A stretch of 64,000 nucleotides of DNA, taken from assembly GCA_021209875.1 (NCBI GenBank), contig JAGYVD010000003.1, positions 5,766,001 through 5,830,000 of the forward strand. Reading direction: 5' to 3'. Origin of the DNA: Rosellinia necatrix (lineage: Eukaryota; Ascomycota; Sordariomycetes; Xylariales; Xylariaceae). The translations under genes were made by a program, and so were the position numbers. Numbering within the stretch: the stretch's first letter is position 1; each line of letters starts with the position of its first letter. Positions 10,884 through 23,871 of this stretch are shown here, piece by piece. Below the pieces are notes generated by a model that did no database searches, was not told the DNA's origin, and saw nothing but the letters and a program-made list of their open reading frames with translations.

Positions 10884-13763
10884 ATGCAGACATCGAAGGC
10901 AAAGGCCGAGGTCCTAGGACGGAAAGCAAAAGTGAGCAATGCAAACCTCGTTGTGCTGTTGGCGGCTATCATTTGTTGCCTTTGTCGTCTTTGCCGTACT
11001 GGAAAGCTCGGGACACTAATCATCATCTGCTCTAGCTTGCTACTTCGTATCAGGAACTCCTCGAGTAAGTCGGCATCAAGGGGCTCATGTCTTGGCGGGC
11101 CGAATACTAAGACCATCTTTTCATCACAGCGAATTTTCGAACAAAGACCTGAAAAATGTTGGGAACTATTCCCTGGGGAGGCTAATAGGAAAGGGCTCCT
11201 TCGGAAGGGTCTACCTCGCCCACCACAAGCTCACAAACGGCTCCAAGGTTTGTTTAAATCGTTACACGATGTCTTCGACGTCTCATCTGACCCAACTCTA
11301 GGTCGTGCTTAAATCAGCCAATAAAGACGATTCAAACTTGGCCCGAGAGATCCACCACCATCGACAATTTGTCCACCCGCACATTGCACGGCTCTACGAG
11401 GTCATCGTGACAGAGTCCCTAGTATGGCTGGTTTTAGAGTACTGTCCTGGTAAGCGATATATCTCCCACCGCCACCAGGGTTTGACTAATAAATAATCTT
11501 GATAGGTGATGAGTTATATAATTACCTCTTAAACAACGGCCCTTTACGTGTAGAGAAGGTCCAGAAGACGTTCTCTCAGCTTGTCGGGGCCGTTTCCTAT
11601 GTTCATCAACAGTCATGTGTTCATCGCGATTTAAAGCTTGAGAACATTCTCCTTGATAAGCATGAAAACGTTAAACTCGTGGATTTTGGCTTCACCCGCG
11701 AATACGAAGGCAAGTCCAATTACCTGCAGACATTTTGTGGCACAATATGCTACTCTGCCCCTGAAATGCTAAAGGGAGAGAAATATGCCGGAGAAAAAGT
11801 GGATGTTTGGAGCTTGGGTGTAATCCTTTACGCACTGCTGTGTGGCGAACTCCCATTCGATGACGATGATGACAATGTCACACGGACGAAGATCCTTGCT
11901 GAAGAGCCCAAATATCGAGACCATTTATCGAGCGATGCGGTTGCGCTCATTAAACTTCTCCTGTCGAAGCGGCCTCTACTTAGGCCAACGCTCCCGGAGA
12001 TTCTGTCTCACCCATTTCTCGCGGAACATGCGCCACAGCAGCAAGCCATTCTGAAACTCCACCAGCCGCCTCCTTTCGCGACTGCTCTAGAAAAAGATTG
12101 TCTTCAGAGGATGCGCAGCGCTGGTGTGGATATTGATGCCGTGATTGAGAGTGTTCTTGCGCAGAAATGCGATGCCCTGGCCGGCTGGTGGACCTTATTA
12201 CTCGAGAAAGAAGAACGAAAGGCGAAACGGCGGGAGAGAAGGCGGAAAGAGAAAGAAGCAGAGAACAGGAACTCGCGGCGCTTCTCGGCGGCGTCCGGTA
12301 AGCTCGAACGGATGGCCCCTATTCTAGACGAGGACCCGAGTGGCTATGGTGCTAATCGACGTGGAGAGTCGACGCTGGCTAGAACGCGAGGACGCGCAGA
12401 AAGGAGAAGCGCTCATTACATGGATTTCACCATGATGGATTTGCCCAATCTTTCCGAGTCGAAAGAAAGGGGTTCATTTCATGACTCAATAATACCGCCT
12501 ATACCTATCGATAAGGCTTCGGTCCGCTCGGCAAGTTCCTCTCGGAATCGGCGACCTTTGCCCCCCCCTAAAGAAGGCATCCTTCGAAGCGCGAGATCTA
12601 GGGGTTCGACGCTTCACCTGGTGACGACCACGGGCGCACTTGACAACCGCGCCGTACATGAACAAAGCACCCCCCAGAAGGTGCGCAAGAACCCATCACA
12701 GGCCATCGTCGCGACGTGGAAGCATTGGACCCATTGGATCGTGCAGAATACAAGGAGACACAGACCCAATAAGCGCGGTAGCCTTTCCACGCCAAATTTG
12801 GTGACCAAGGATGGGCAGCCGGGGGGAAAATCACCGAGTAATCCAAGCCCTCGCCCTCACACGAGCAAGTATCCCGGAACCTCATCGAACCAACGGCCAG
12901 GCAGCGGGAACCGCTCGCCAGACTTCTCCAACGGGCGGGTCAAAGTGCCGAATGAAGTGCGCGGTAATCTATCTAGAAAGCCGGTGCCTGCACCCCTTTC
13001 AACGACTACCATGACTGGATCTAGATTATCCTCAGCAAGCTACAAACGCCAGTCTCTTTCCCCCGTACCGCTAACGCCGCGTTCTACCATGCGCCGCTCG
13101 TCAACAGGCCTACGCGGAAGGAAATCGACCTCTTCCTCTCTGTCATCGATCCGAACGATGCCTCATCATCATCACACACATTCTAAGGCTAGCTCGACGA
13201 GCTCTAATGGGTCTGTTTCGACAACGAAGACCCCTATGGTCGGCAGTCGATCACCGCATCATTCTGTCAAGGTTCTTCCAGCCACTCCGACGATGTCATC
13301 GTTCCCATCGAATATTCGACTCGTCCGTGGCCCAGCACTGGCGCTTAATTTCAATGAGGGAATGCCTGCACCGGAGAGCCATATCCCACCGAGCTCACCG
13401 AATCCATTTTTAACCGGGAGCCCCTCGGTCCTGTTCGCGAAACGAAAGCGCAATATCTTCAAAGGACCGATGCTCTCCACTCACGGCCCGCTTGGGGGGA
13501 GAAGTGGTACCAGTTCAGGAAACCATAGTCGAAGTGCAAGCGCCAGTGGGTTGGGCAGGCGAAGCGGCGAGATCACGATACAGGAAGAAGATGAAGACGG
13601 AGGAGACCCCAACGAAGAGATTGAGGAGGTGGAGCAGTTCTCGCCGATTCTGCGCAGACCCGGTGAGACCATCGAGGAGATCTATGAGAGCATGGTCGAA
13701 TACAAACACGAAGATGGTGAGCGTAAAGATGGAGGCAAAGCCGTTCTAAAAGTGGACGATTAG
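10884..13763 (+). CDS. KIN4: Ser/Thr protein kinase of the Kin4/KfsA family
   Basis: Exons 10884-10931, 11036-11064, 11130-11247, 11302-11449, 11506-13763 give 866 aa. The first two small exons restore a start and the SYQELLDEF leader; this 5' end is the least certain part. The kinase domain runs about residues 38-300: glycine loop GKGSFG (46-51), ATP-binding Lys in VVLK (69), HRDLKLEN with Asp 156, DFG at 174-176, then FCGTICYSAPEML and PFDDDDD. GDELYNYLL and NLAREIHHHRQF are typical of the Kin4/Frk1 group. In yeast Kin4 runs the spindle position checkpoint; the Aspergillus ortholog KfsA limits septation. The remaining 560 residues are Ser/Pro/Arg-rich and disordered, ending in an acidic block before FSPILRRPGETIEEIYE. 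CDC14, a phosphatase of the same mitotic-exit logic, is about 40 kb away on the same window. Confidence 0.92.
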
Positions 13764-14314
13764 CCGGACTCTTCAGTTGGCCGTGGAGTAGTTAAAAGAT
13801 ACCCGGAGTTAATTCCATTTAATGCATTCTCAATGAATTCGGCCTTTAATCATGTGTGTGCTTGTGAAGATGTCAGCGGGAAGTTTACTTATAGCTACCT
13901 ATTTATATCATCTCCATACTTATCGTTAATACAAGCTCACCGCCTGTCGATCAACCACAGCTAACCTGGCTGGGTATATATCCAGTATCTCGGCGCTTAA
14001 AACCGACTTAAACTAACTACATCAGATACCGAGGCTGGGTCAGCACATGGATGGGGAAGCTCGGCCGACCCCATATTTACTTCCTACTTACCTAGACAGA
14101 ACTGGCTGCCGCGCTAAGCCGGGCATCATTGTTCCATCACCTCTCGATATTCGGATGCCGTTCAACGCCCTTCGCTTTTACATGATAAGAGGGGAAGTCT
14201 CAAAGCTTCCGATCCGCCGTCGCCTCCCTCCCTAGCAGCTCCCTAGCAGATACTGATCGTCCACAACCCTCGACCGTTACACAATCGGCTCGATACTATA
14301 CATAGTGAGTCGCG
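13764..14314. other. Intergenic
   Basis: 3' flank of the kinase and promoter of the M20 peptidase, both read rightward. No gene or strong motif seen. Confidence 0.5.
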
Positions 14315-15668
14315 ATGAAGCTCCTCGGCGGTGCTGCTCTACTATTGAGCACAGCTGCTGTCGCCTCCCGAGCAGAGCTTCGAACACCACCCGGCTTGGC
14401 ATTGCCCGTCCCCGTGGCCAATTCTGATGATGCACCGCCGTACCGGGACGAGCTAGTATCGCTGCACAAATCTCTCGTAGAGATCGCCTCCGTCACGTAC
14501 AGCGAAAACGAGGTGGGCAACTTCCTCGTCGACTACCTCACGAAGAGGGACTTCACGGCCAAGCTCGAATTCCTACCGCCGTCCTCGACCCCCGACGGCG
14601 CCGGCGACAAGAAACCCCGCTTCAACGTCGTGGCGTGGCCGGGTTCGGAACGGCGCCGCCGCCCTTCCCCCAAGGTCCTCGTCACGAGCCACATCGACAC
14701 GGTCCCGCCGCACATCCCGTACTCGCGGAGCGACGAGGACGAGCCACCGAACGGCGAGACGGTGATCCGGGGCCGCGGCAGCGTCGACGCGAAGGCGAGC
14801 GTCGCCGCGCAGATCACCGCCGTGTCCGAGCTGCTGGCCGCGGGGCGGGTCGACGCCGGGGACGTGATGCTGCTGTTCGTCGTCGGCGAGGAGCGGACGG
14901 GCGACGGCATGCGGCACTTCTCCGACGCCGCCGCGGCCTCCCCCAGGCCGCTCGGCTTCCGGGCGGCCATCTTCGGCGAGCCGACGGAGGGGAAGCTCGC
15001 GTGCGGGCACAAGGGCTTCTTCGGGTGCACCATCACGGCCCGCGGCAAGGCCGGCCACTCCGGCTACCCGTGGCTCGGGAAGAGCGCGACCGAGGTGCTG
15101 ATCCGCGGGCTGGTGAAGGTCCTCGACACGGACCTGGGGAGCAGCGAGCGGTTCGGGAATACGACCGTCAATGTCGGCACCATCGAGGGCGGCGTCGCGC
15201 TCAACGTCATCCCCGAGGTCGCGGTGGCGCGCATCGCTGGGCGCGTGGCGATCGGGCCCGAGCTAGATGGCGGGCGGATCGTCACGGGGAGGGTCGAGGA
15301 TGTGCTGCGGAGCGTCGACGCGGAGGCGTTCGAGACCGTCTGCAATAACGGGTACGGTGTCGTGGAGTGCGCGTGCGACGTGCCGGGTAAGCTGACCATT
15401 TCCCGTCTCTCCACCATATCCACGTCTGTATATAGGCTGAACTGACACACGCGCGCACGTAGATTTTGAAACGATCACGGTTAACTACGGTACTGATGTG
15501 GCCAATTTGAAGGGGGACCATGCCCGCTATCTATACGGGCCGGGCAGTATCCTGGTCGCCCACGGCGCGAACGAAGCTATCAAGCTCAAGGATCTGGAGG
15601 CCGGAGTGGAAGGTTACAAAAAGCTCATACTCCACGTCGTGGCGGATGAAGAAATGAAGGAATTGTAG
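14315..15668 (+). CDS. Secreted M20-family zinc peptidase (probable carboxypeptidase)
   Basis: Exons 14315-15386 and 15463-15668 around a 76-nt intron (GTAAGC...ACGTAG); 425 aa. The N-terminus MKLLGGAALLLSTAAVASRA is a signal peptide, so the enzyme is secretory. The M20/ArgE-DapE fold is shown by the metal-binding sites SHIDTVPP (His), RGRGSVDAK (Asp), GEERTG (catalytic and ligand Glu pair) and the dimerisation/lid segment GHKGFFGC...KAGHSGYP. The late exon supplies SILVAHGANE with the last His ligand. Members in ascomycetes are annotated as probable M20 carboxypeptidases; substrate is not established from sequence. Convergent with MRI1, stops about 190 nt apart. High third-position GC. Confidence 0.9.
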
Positions 15669-15854
15669 AAGACACGCGGGCTGGGACGTTGAATATAGGT
15701 GCTAACTATTACCTCCGGATCAGACTCCGGGCGCATAAGTGTCGCGCATAGACAGGCAGTCAACGCTTTGCCATCTGTTCTGTGGCGGGTTGCAGGCCCC
15801 CGAAAATAGACGCCGCTAGTCGACATTTAGAACGTTATCTAGTAGTAATGTAGC

Positions 15855-17231
15855 TTACTTTCCGACGACCGCTGCCCACCTCTCCGGCATGACCTCCCGA
15901 AAATCATAAATGCCATCCTCCCCCTTCACGACGACGCCCCGTTCCGTGACGATGGCGTCCACGAGCTCGGCAGGCGTGACGTCGAACGCCGGGTTCCACA
16001 CGTTGATCCCCTGATGGGCCGTCGCGATCCTCGCCGTGTGGCTGACGTCGACCTTCCCGTCCGCGCCCACCACGGGGCCGCTGATCTGGGTCAGTTCCTC
16101 GGCCTTGCGCTCCTCGATCTTGATGCCGGCGCCGGTGGTGGTCTGGAGGTCGATGCTTGTCGTCGGCGCGGCGACGATGAACTTGATGCCGTGATGCCGG
16201 GCGAGCACGGCGAGCGCGTAGGTGCCGACCTTGTTCGCCGTGTCGCCGTTGCGCACGACGCGGTCGGCGCCGACGATGACGGCGGCAATGTGGTCCGCGT
16301 CCTTGCGGGTGGCGAAGAGGGCGCCGGCCATGGAATCCGTGATCAGGGTTGCCGGGATTTGTTCGTACACGAGCTCGAAGGCGGTCAGCCGGCTGCCCTG
16401 GTTGTACGGCCGCGTCTCGGTGCAGAAGGCGTGGTGCAGGCGCCCCTCGGCGTGCAGCGAGCGGACGATGCCCAGCGCCGTCCCGTGGCCCGAGGTCGCG
16501 AGGGAACCCGTGTTGCAGTGCGTTAACACCGAAACGTTGCCGTCGGCCGACTTCACCGTCGCGTTGGCGAGCAGCCACCCGCTGCCGTTCGTGCCGATCC
16601 GCAGGTTCGTCTCCGTGTCCTTGCGGAAGATCTCCTCCGCCGCGCCGAGATAGGCGTCGATTATGGCCGCCTTGGCCGCGCCCGCGCCCGCGCTCGCCAG
16701 CGCGCCCACATCCACGCCGCGCGCCACGGACTTCAGGTGCGCGATCGCGTTCGTCAGGTCCACGGCCGTCGGGCGTGACTGTTTCAGGTAGTCCAGGCGC
16801 GCGTCGATGTACGATCGGGTCTCCTCTGCCGTCGACCCCGCTGCGAAGTCCTACGTCTCAGTATATTCCTTCCCCGACAGTTGCCGTGGGGTAAACGTGA
16901 TGACGGGTGGTTGGTTTCCTTACTGCAGCCCCCGTGATATAGCTCGACGCCGTGGGCGAGCGCCGCCACGATCGCGATGGCTGGCGCGCCTGTACAAGCA
17001 TTAGAGGTGAATGTTCAGCTGCCTGCCTGTGCCGCCCGCCTGACACTTCTCCTGTGCCTGTGGGTTAGGTTAGGGCGGTGTATTCTTACCTCGTACCCTC
17101 ATCTCCTTGATGCAATCGAACGCCTCCTCGCTCGTGGTGATGTCGTCATAGTGATGTTCGTGCGGGAGTCGGAGCTGGTCTAGGACCTCCAGCTTACCCC
17201 TCGTGTACCTGATGGCCTGAAGACCGGACAT
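15855..17231 (-). CDS. MRI1: Methylthioribose-1-phosphate isomerase
   Basis: Exons 17231-17090, 16989-16924, 16840-15855 (introns 100 and 83 nt) give 397 aa, normal for the eIF2B-alpha-like MtnA/Mri1 family. The enzyme isomerises 5-methylthioribose-1-phosphate to methylthioribulose-1-phosphate in methionine salvage, in the cytosol. Visible family hallmarks: [19 protein letters not shown] at the N-terminus, VRGAPAIAI across the first splice, the HCNTGSLAT segment holding the catalytic Cys, and [18 protein letters not shown] holding the catalytic Asp. The acceptor CTTCGCAG at 16841-16845 was chosen over the earlier CGTAG because only it keeps frame into [17 protein letters not shown]. Firm assignment. 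Confidence 0.95.
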
Positions 17232-17704
17232 GGTGAGTATATAACTGACTAATTAGCTTCACTCGTTGTCTGCAGATTAATAAAATAAAATAAAAAAACA
17301 CCGGAAAAAAAAAAACTCGTAGTTAAGAGGCGACAACTGCGGCTGAGGTTGATACTAATACGCTACTAATTGTTTCTGCCCTCCGCAAACAATTCTGCGT
17401 TGGGCTACCTAAGTACTATTCATCTGTTACCTACCAGGTAGCTATCGAAGCCCCGCGTTTACCTCTCCATCTAGGTAGGTATGTAGGTTTTTAAGGTACC
17501 ACTGACGGCAAAGTCTGTGGTCCTTGGCTTTGTTCTACATGCTGTGCATATGTATCCGGCCCCGCTATCGGGAAAATTGGAACGAAGCACGACATCCAGG
17601 TAGAAGATCGGCAAGGATGCCACGATATGTATCTACTTACCTAGACGGGTAAGTACCTAGCTAGGTAGGTATGTAATACCTCAACTATCTCATAGGTACA
17701 GTAC

Positions 17705-17736
<32 letters not shown>

Positions 17737-18131
17737 TTAACGTCTAATCTAGGTGTAATAGATACCTAGGTAGCTTTTAAATACTATGGCGTACAGATAG
17801 CCGCTATGTAGTGTACCTGGGAAGTTGAAGTAGGTGCTGGGTTAGTTGCATAGTCCACCTCGGTGCCTATTCAGGTTAGACATCTATAATTATAGGATGT
17901 TGGAAATTTGTACTTATTTATGTAGTGACCTTCTGGGTAAGTAGGGAGGCAATTAGTTATTAGTTACACTACCTTTCGTTGTCAAATGCTTCTTATCCTT
18001 TTAAGCAAGCCAACCTACCTATCTGACCTCCTGCCTCTCAATTGTGACCTACACGCGACACCGCTGGTCAATACGGACTACACTACGCCACCTCGCCATG
18101 AAGTCATGATCAATTCATCCCGCTGTTCGCC
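17232..18131. other. Intergenic rich in TAGG/CCTA words and a (TAG)n tract
   Basis: Divergent spacer between MRI1 and TRS130. Contains an A-rich stretch at 17278-17313, TAGG/CCTA words at about 17470-17490 and 17640-17680, and the (TAG)n microsatellite below. No coding signal. Confidence 0.6.
17705..17734. repeat. (TAG)10 microsatellite
   Basis: Ten uninterrupted TAG trinucleotides in the MRI1-TRS130 spacer. Likely length-polymorphic between strains. Confidence 0.95.
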
Positions 18132-21100
18132 ATGGAACAGCCATTCTCGACTTCTAAAGTCACAGGTATTGTGTTGACCCTTTCCCCGGCAGCAGACCAA
18201 GCCCTGGTCTTCCTCATTCTTACCTATCAATAGTCGAGTACTTCGACCCTCACGACGTCTTCAAGCTCCTAGCACCCGGCCTGGTGCCGCGACTCCCATT
18301 GCGCAACCTTCACTGGCAGTCACACGCCGGGCCATTGCGCTCCATCGAGACCCTGCACGTCGAGTTGCTGCCTTCCGGCGACAAGAATCCCCTCGCGTCT
18401 CCCCTCTCGTCGCCACCCCCGTCCTCGTCCAAGCAGCTGCAGCCCGAGAACGATGGTTTCCAGACTCAGATCGGAGCGGTGGCCGCCACACGGCCCAGCG
18501 AGATCGCCGACCAATCTACCCACCGAAGCAGCGTGCCCACAAGACGTCACCAGATCCCCGGCTTGAGACGGACCCCCTATCTCAAAGTATTGCTGGTACG
18601 CTGCGATGACAACGATTCGTACAAAGGCCATGTCCGCCAGGAAATCCGCGACTGGATCAAGGTGAATACCGTGCCGTCGACGTCGAAGAAGGCAAATGCC
18701 GCCGAGAATCACGACGCCTTCGAGTGGCTCATTGTGCATGTTGTCATCCCCAATACCGTCGCAGCCACGCAGCCTCGAAAGTCGGACGTCGGCGCTGGGT
18801 CTGACAAATCATCAGCCGCCTCGAGATGGCGCCCGGGGTCGAGCACGCTCCTGGAGAAGCTGCGGTCGGATTTCAACAGCTCCAATAAAAGCGCTATGGA
18901 CCATGTTTCACAGATTCGGATAGGAGTCAACGATGTCCCTTACGATATCCTACCTCGCGTTGTGCCGGCCGTGCCCAGTGGTTATACCGAGACCGAGCAA
19001 GAGACCGAGAACGCTTGGACTGACTTGATAGCTAAGTTTCGCAGCCTGATTCTCTCTAGCTTTGATATGCGTGTGACCCAGTATGAGGAAGATATTAAAG
19101 AGAAGGACGCGCAGAGGAGTCTGCCCGGTTGGAATTTCTGCACCTTTTTCATACTAAAAGAGGGGCTCGCGCGGGGGTTTGAAAGCGTAGGCCTAGTCGA
19201 GGATGCCCTCGTGGGTTATGACGAGCTCAGCGTCGGGCTGGATATGATCATTAAGGACCAGAGCCTCGGTAGGTCGGGGTCGGCCGCAAATGCACTGCCA
19301 GCTTATACGGAGGACTTGAAGAAACAAGCACTCAAAGCTAGGGCGGTGATGGTAGAAATGAGCTATGAGGAGGACGAAGTTGTGGACATGGAGGCGTCGC
19401 AACTGGCTGGCGGGCAGCCTAACGACTCATACGACGATATACCCATTACCGCCAACAAAAAGCCTTACCGCGATCTCATCGTCGCCAATAATGTCTCTAT
19501 CTTTGATTTCCGGTGTTATATCTTTGCAAGGCAGATCGCATTGCTCCTTCGACTAGGGAATGCATGGTCAACAAGAGAAGAGTTGCTCGCTAAATTGAAA
19601 GAACAACAAGAGTCGGTCCTCCATGGCGTAGCTCCCAGAGCGCCACCACCAAAGCACAAGGAAAACGAGCAAGAAGAATTGCCGATGCTAGCTGACATAT
19701 GTCGGAGGGCCCTCGACTTTATCCCCTCCGTATCCCAGGTGATGCGCAACGATCTGCTAAACGCCTTATCGGATATACCAGAGACTGCCGATGAGAGCAG
19801 TCTGGACACACGCGGACCGGGTGACCCGGTTACTAATGAGATCGTCGATAATTTGGTGGTGTCGTTTGCGTTTTCTACCGCCCAGCAAATATTAGCCCAA
19901 ACCTCAACCAAGGCACTCCCCATACCCTCCTCTTCCCTTGAACCCGCGGGCGGAGATGAGCCTAAAGCGGCGATACCCGAGCCAAAAACAATGATGCACC
20001 CAGCCAGAAGCTCGTCGTTGAACATAAGGCCTGGGGGAGCTGGTGTGTCACGCCCGCCACCGAGTCCAAATGTCTTCTCGAGTGGACAGGCACAAAACAC
20101 GCCCGGACACGAGGTCACACCTCCGTCATTTTTGAAGGATGGGCTAGAAGACCTTGCAGCTCGCAGGGCAGAGCTTTATGCCTTGTCAAGAAACATCTTA
20201 GAGGAGTCTGGGAAGAAGCGTGGATGGAGCAACGGGTGGGCTCATACTCCGGTTGTTAGCCAGTCTACCATGATCAATATGGTAGATATCGATTTGGGGG
20301 ATGACGAACACGATTCGACGCAGCCGCTTCCTGAGCCTGTCACTTCGATGTCGGGCATAGATAACAAACTGTTGAAGACTGCGTTAGACAACAGCGATGA
20401 CTTCTACCGCTTATACGAAATTCTCACCGATAAGGCCCTTCGTCATTATACAGTTGCGAATCATACACATTCCATGCAAAGTACTATGGCTGACCTTGCT
20501 GTGCTCAAATATCACCTCAAAGAGTATTCTACTGCAGCCTATTATTTTTGGATGACTACTCCCTTCTTTGGAGAGAGTGGGTGGAGTCTCTTGGAGCTAT
20601 CAATGTTGATCATGTACTCAAGATGTCTAAAACAGCTCCAACGAAAAGACGACCACGTCAAAGTGCTGTTAAAACTACTGTCTAAAGCGGCTGCCGCCGA
20701 GAAAGATCGACGTCGGGTGAAGCCATCTCTTAATAGCGAAAGGCAGGACTACCCCGAAAGCCAGGAAATAAAAGGCTTGTTAGATGAATTGCTCCTAGAG
20801 ACGAAGGCTATTCCGAATGAGATGCGAATCCCGCTTTCTAACTTCTTCTCCTCTATTGACATAGATGGCACGCCACAGTACGACGACGGTCGAGACAGTC
20901 TGGCACTTCACCTAAATCTTAATAGTTTATTGCTAGATGATTTGGTCATCGATTCGGCTAGTGTGCGGATTGTCGATGCATCCTCGAAGCCTTCAAATGA
21001 GATACGGCTCACTCAAGATGGTCCCATAACCATCCGTCCGGGCAACAGTAAGCTCAAATTAAAAAGCAATGTAAGCACTCATGGATCACTCGTAATTTTG

Positions 21101-22913
21101 TTATTACTTAACAGGGGCACATGTTAACTGGGTGATGTAGGTTTCGATAGCAGGCTCATATGAGATTGATCGTATCGCCTTAAGAGCCGGGAAACTGTGT
21201 CTCTATTTTGAGCGAGAGATCGGTTACCCTTCCCACGGTACGGGCGGCTTGCTTAAGTCGCCTCATGTATCCATCTACTACCGAGCTGATGCTCTCGACG
21301 TGCGCCTATCTGCATCGAAATGCATCCAACTCGACCGCAATAATAGCGTTGATATTGAATTAGACACCGGATGGAACAGCCTAAACAAAGCTGAGATTCG
21401 AGTTAAAGCTGCGACGGGAGGCTTACGACTACTTACCAGCGAGGCGAAACGCCTAGATTCCACTTCTGGGTTTTCCCGGCCGCCGGAAGGTGGTGTATTC
21501 TGGATTGATTCGACCCCTGCCGAGGCAACCGTGAGAATACAATTCCCATATACTCTTGAGCAGGACACTCCTAAGATTTCAATCCGCATCGAAGTATCCT
21601 ACGAGACTGAGCATGGAAACTACTTCTTCTCGAAGACGCCCGTGGTCCATACTAGTCTCGCTCTTGGTGTCAACGTTCAGGACGTCTTCAAGCATAACGC
21701 ACTCTTCTCTCGATTTACCGTATCAACCGCAAGTTCCAGTCCTATCCGGCTGTTGAAGAACGAGCTATTAGGATCAGATACGTTTGAATGCACCTCCGGT
21801 GCTCAGCCTAGCGAACCTGTGATGGTATTCCCTCGACAACCAGCAAGCTTGCTGTATAGGATCACACGGAAATCTGACGTAAAAATCGGGCCTAATATAT
21901 CAAAGACTATGTATCTCAAGTTGCATTACAGTCTTGTCTATGATGAAATCGGAGCGTTGTTCGAAAGCTCACTGGCTGAGGCACTTAACAGCACCCCTCT
22001 GCGCCCCTTATCCCGTCTTCTCGTATCGTCTTTGTTGCCACTGGTGCGAAGTAACCTGACGGGAACCGATCTTGAGCGTACCGCCCTCCGAGGGTTTATT
22101 CACACCACCTTCCTTGTTGGGGTTGATTTTACCCGAATGTTCCACGGCCTGGGCAAAGACGATGCCGGTGTAGACCTTGCTCAGTCTCTAGCGACGTTCA
22201 TCCGAGGCTGGCAAGCAGACAACCCAGCCCTCAGCCTTCTGACCTCGAAACCGGCGGAACCATCGTCCATTCTAATTCCCGTCGATATTCCTTCCGTCGC
22301 CATAGTCCACACAGCTGACATCAAACTGCAACCGCAGTCGACAAGACCAACATCTTCTATGACGCAGGCCGCTGCCGCAGCTGTGTACACTCACCAGCTT
22401 ATCCCCGCCACGTTGCATTTAAAATGGACACGTCTGTGGGATACATTGACCCCACCGTCGTCACAGGCCGACCTTGAATTTAGTTACGAGATTTCGGCGC
22501 CGACGGACACCTGGCTCGTTGGGGGACGCCGCAGAGGGCACTTCGTGATCCCTGCGCCGGACAGCGACGACGAGTCTCAATTAAGTAGCTCGATCGATAC
22601 GGAGGCTGAGATTCCCCTCTTGCTCATCCCACTGCGCGAGGGGTGGCTGCCGTATCCGGGCGTGGACATCCGCGAAGTGCGGCCGGATCTCATTCCCGGC
22701 ACTGTGGATGGCAAGCCGGGGTTGGCGCCGGGGGTGCGCCCCGGACCCGAGGCCCAGTATGAGACGGACGTGAGAAACATCGGCGAAACGGTGCATGTTG
22801 TCGCGGATAGGTGCAGTATTACTGTCAGCCTCGACGCGAGCGGACCTGCGGGCGGTCCTCTTGTGTTGGATGTAGAGAGGGCGGACACTGGGGTCCGGGT
22901 CCTGGTCCGGTAA
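18132..22913 (+). CDS. TRS130: TRAPPII complex subunit Trs130 (TRAPPC10 family)
   Basis: Exons 18132-18165, 18234-21070, 21141-22913; 1,547 aa. The small first exon (ATGGAACAGCC...) joins in frame to give KVTVEYFDPHDVFKLL, a conserved start of fungal Trs130. The second intron (GTAAGC to GATGTAG, TTAACTG branch region) joins KLKSN to VSIAGSYEIDRI; using the nearer acceptor at 21112-21114 would hit a stop. Conserved landmarks include LPLRNLHWQSHAGPLRSIET, NFCTFFILKEGLARGFE, YFWMTTPFFGESGW and the C-terminal beta-rich immunoglobulin-like region. Trs130 is specific to TRAPPII, the guanine-nucleotide exchange complex for Ypt31/32-Rab11 at the late Golgi; in filamentous fungi it acts in exocytosis and tip growth. 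Firm family call. Confidence 0.93.
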
Positions 22914-23871
22914 CAGCCAACTCTCCGCCACCTTTCCCGCCCAGAGAGAGAAGATAGGGGGGAGGGATGAAAGCACGAAAGAGAGAGGGGTGGGGATGAA
23001 AGGAGCGACCCTATCTTACCGGCTTATGTTTTACAACTCAATGATGGGCTACCTACCTACCGTCCGTACTTGCCAGAATATAATTATGGACGGTTCGGTA
23101 GACAGACAGGCGCGTACTTATCTAGGTTGTAATGCAACTATGTCCAGTCGAGTATTCTGTCTCTAATCCCTACATATAGCTATCGAACAAGCAAAGCGCA
23201 TACACATTTAACTCGCTTACTTTGATCTGTATATCAGATACTGATAGACAGATGGATTCAAGAAGTGGTAGGTATACTCGTATACTACTAGGATTGTAGG
23301 CATCAAATCTAAACCCAACCTATGGAAGTTAACGGTCGGTTTTTTATATATGTGCCTTGCTTCCTTCGTCGCCATCCGATCCGTCCAGCCCCTATTTACC
23401 TGACGGACGGGGTTATCCGTAATCTTGGTTATCATAATCCACCGCTCCCCTCCTCCTGACTGCACGTGCACGTGTGCGACGGCGGCAGCGGCCGCGCCTC
23501 TATAGCCGGGCTCGTGACTGACCGACTCTCGTCGTGACAACTCGGGCTCCATTAATTGAATCGTCTGTGTCTTGCATCTACCCGTAGAAGCCGCAGACGC
23601 GGCGCGCAAGAGAAACCGCAAACTCACAACCGGTCGGTTGCGACTGACTAGTTCGGGCTCGGTTCGGTACGGTTGGTATGCCAAGAATACAAGCCGAGGA
23701 ACCGCCTCATCTAGCTCTGAACGAAGAACGGGGGGGCGTTCTCCTCTTCCTCTCCTCTCTTCTCCTCTCCATGGGCGATACCTACTGCCTACCAGCTCTA
23801 CTCTGCCCCCCCCTCCCCCCTCCAATTCACCCGGTCCTCGTATTTCATTCGTCCTCGCCACCAAAGCCGTC
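22914..23871. other. Convergent intergenic spacer
   Basis: Between the TRS130 stop and the CDC43 stop. GA-rich just after TRS130, one CTACCTACC word at 23049, then AT-rich. The long reverse-strand frame reaching to 24.2 kb is an out-of-frame shadow of the CDC43 C-terminus. Confidence 0.5.
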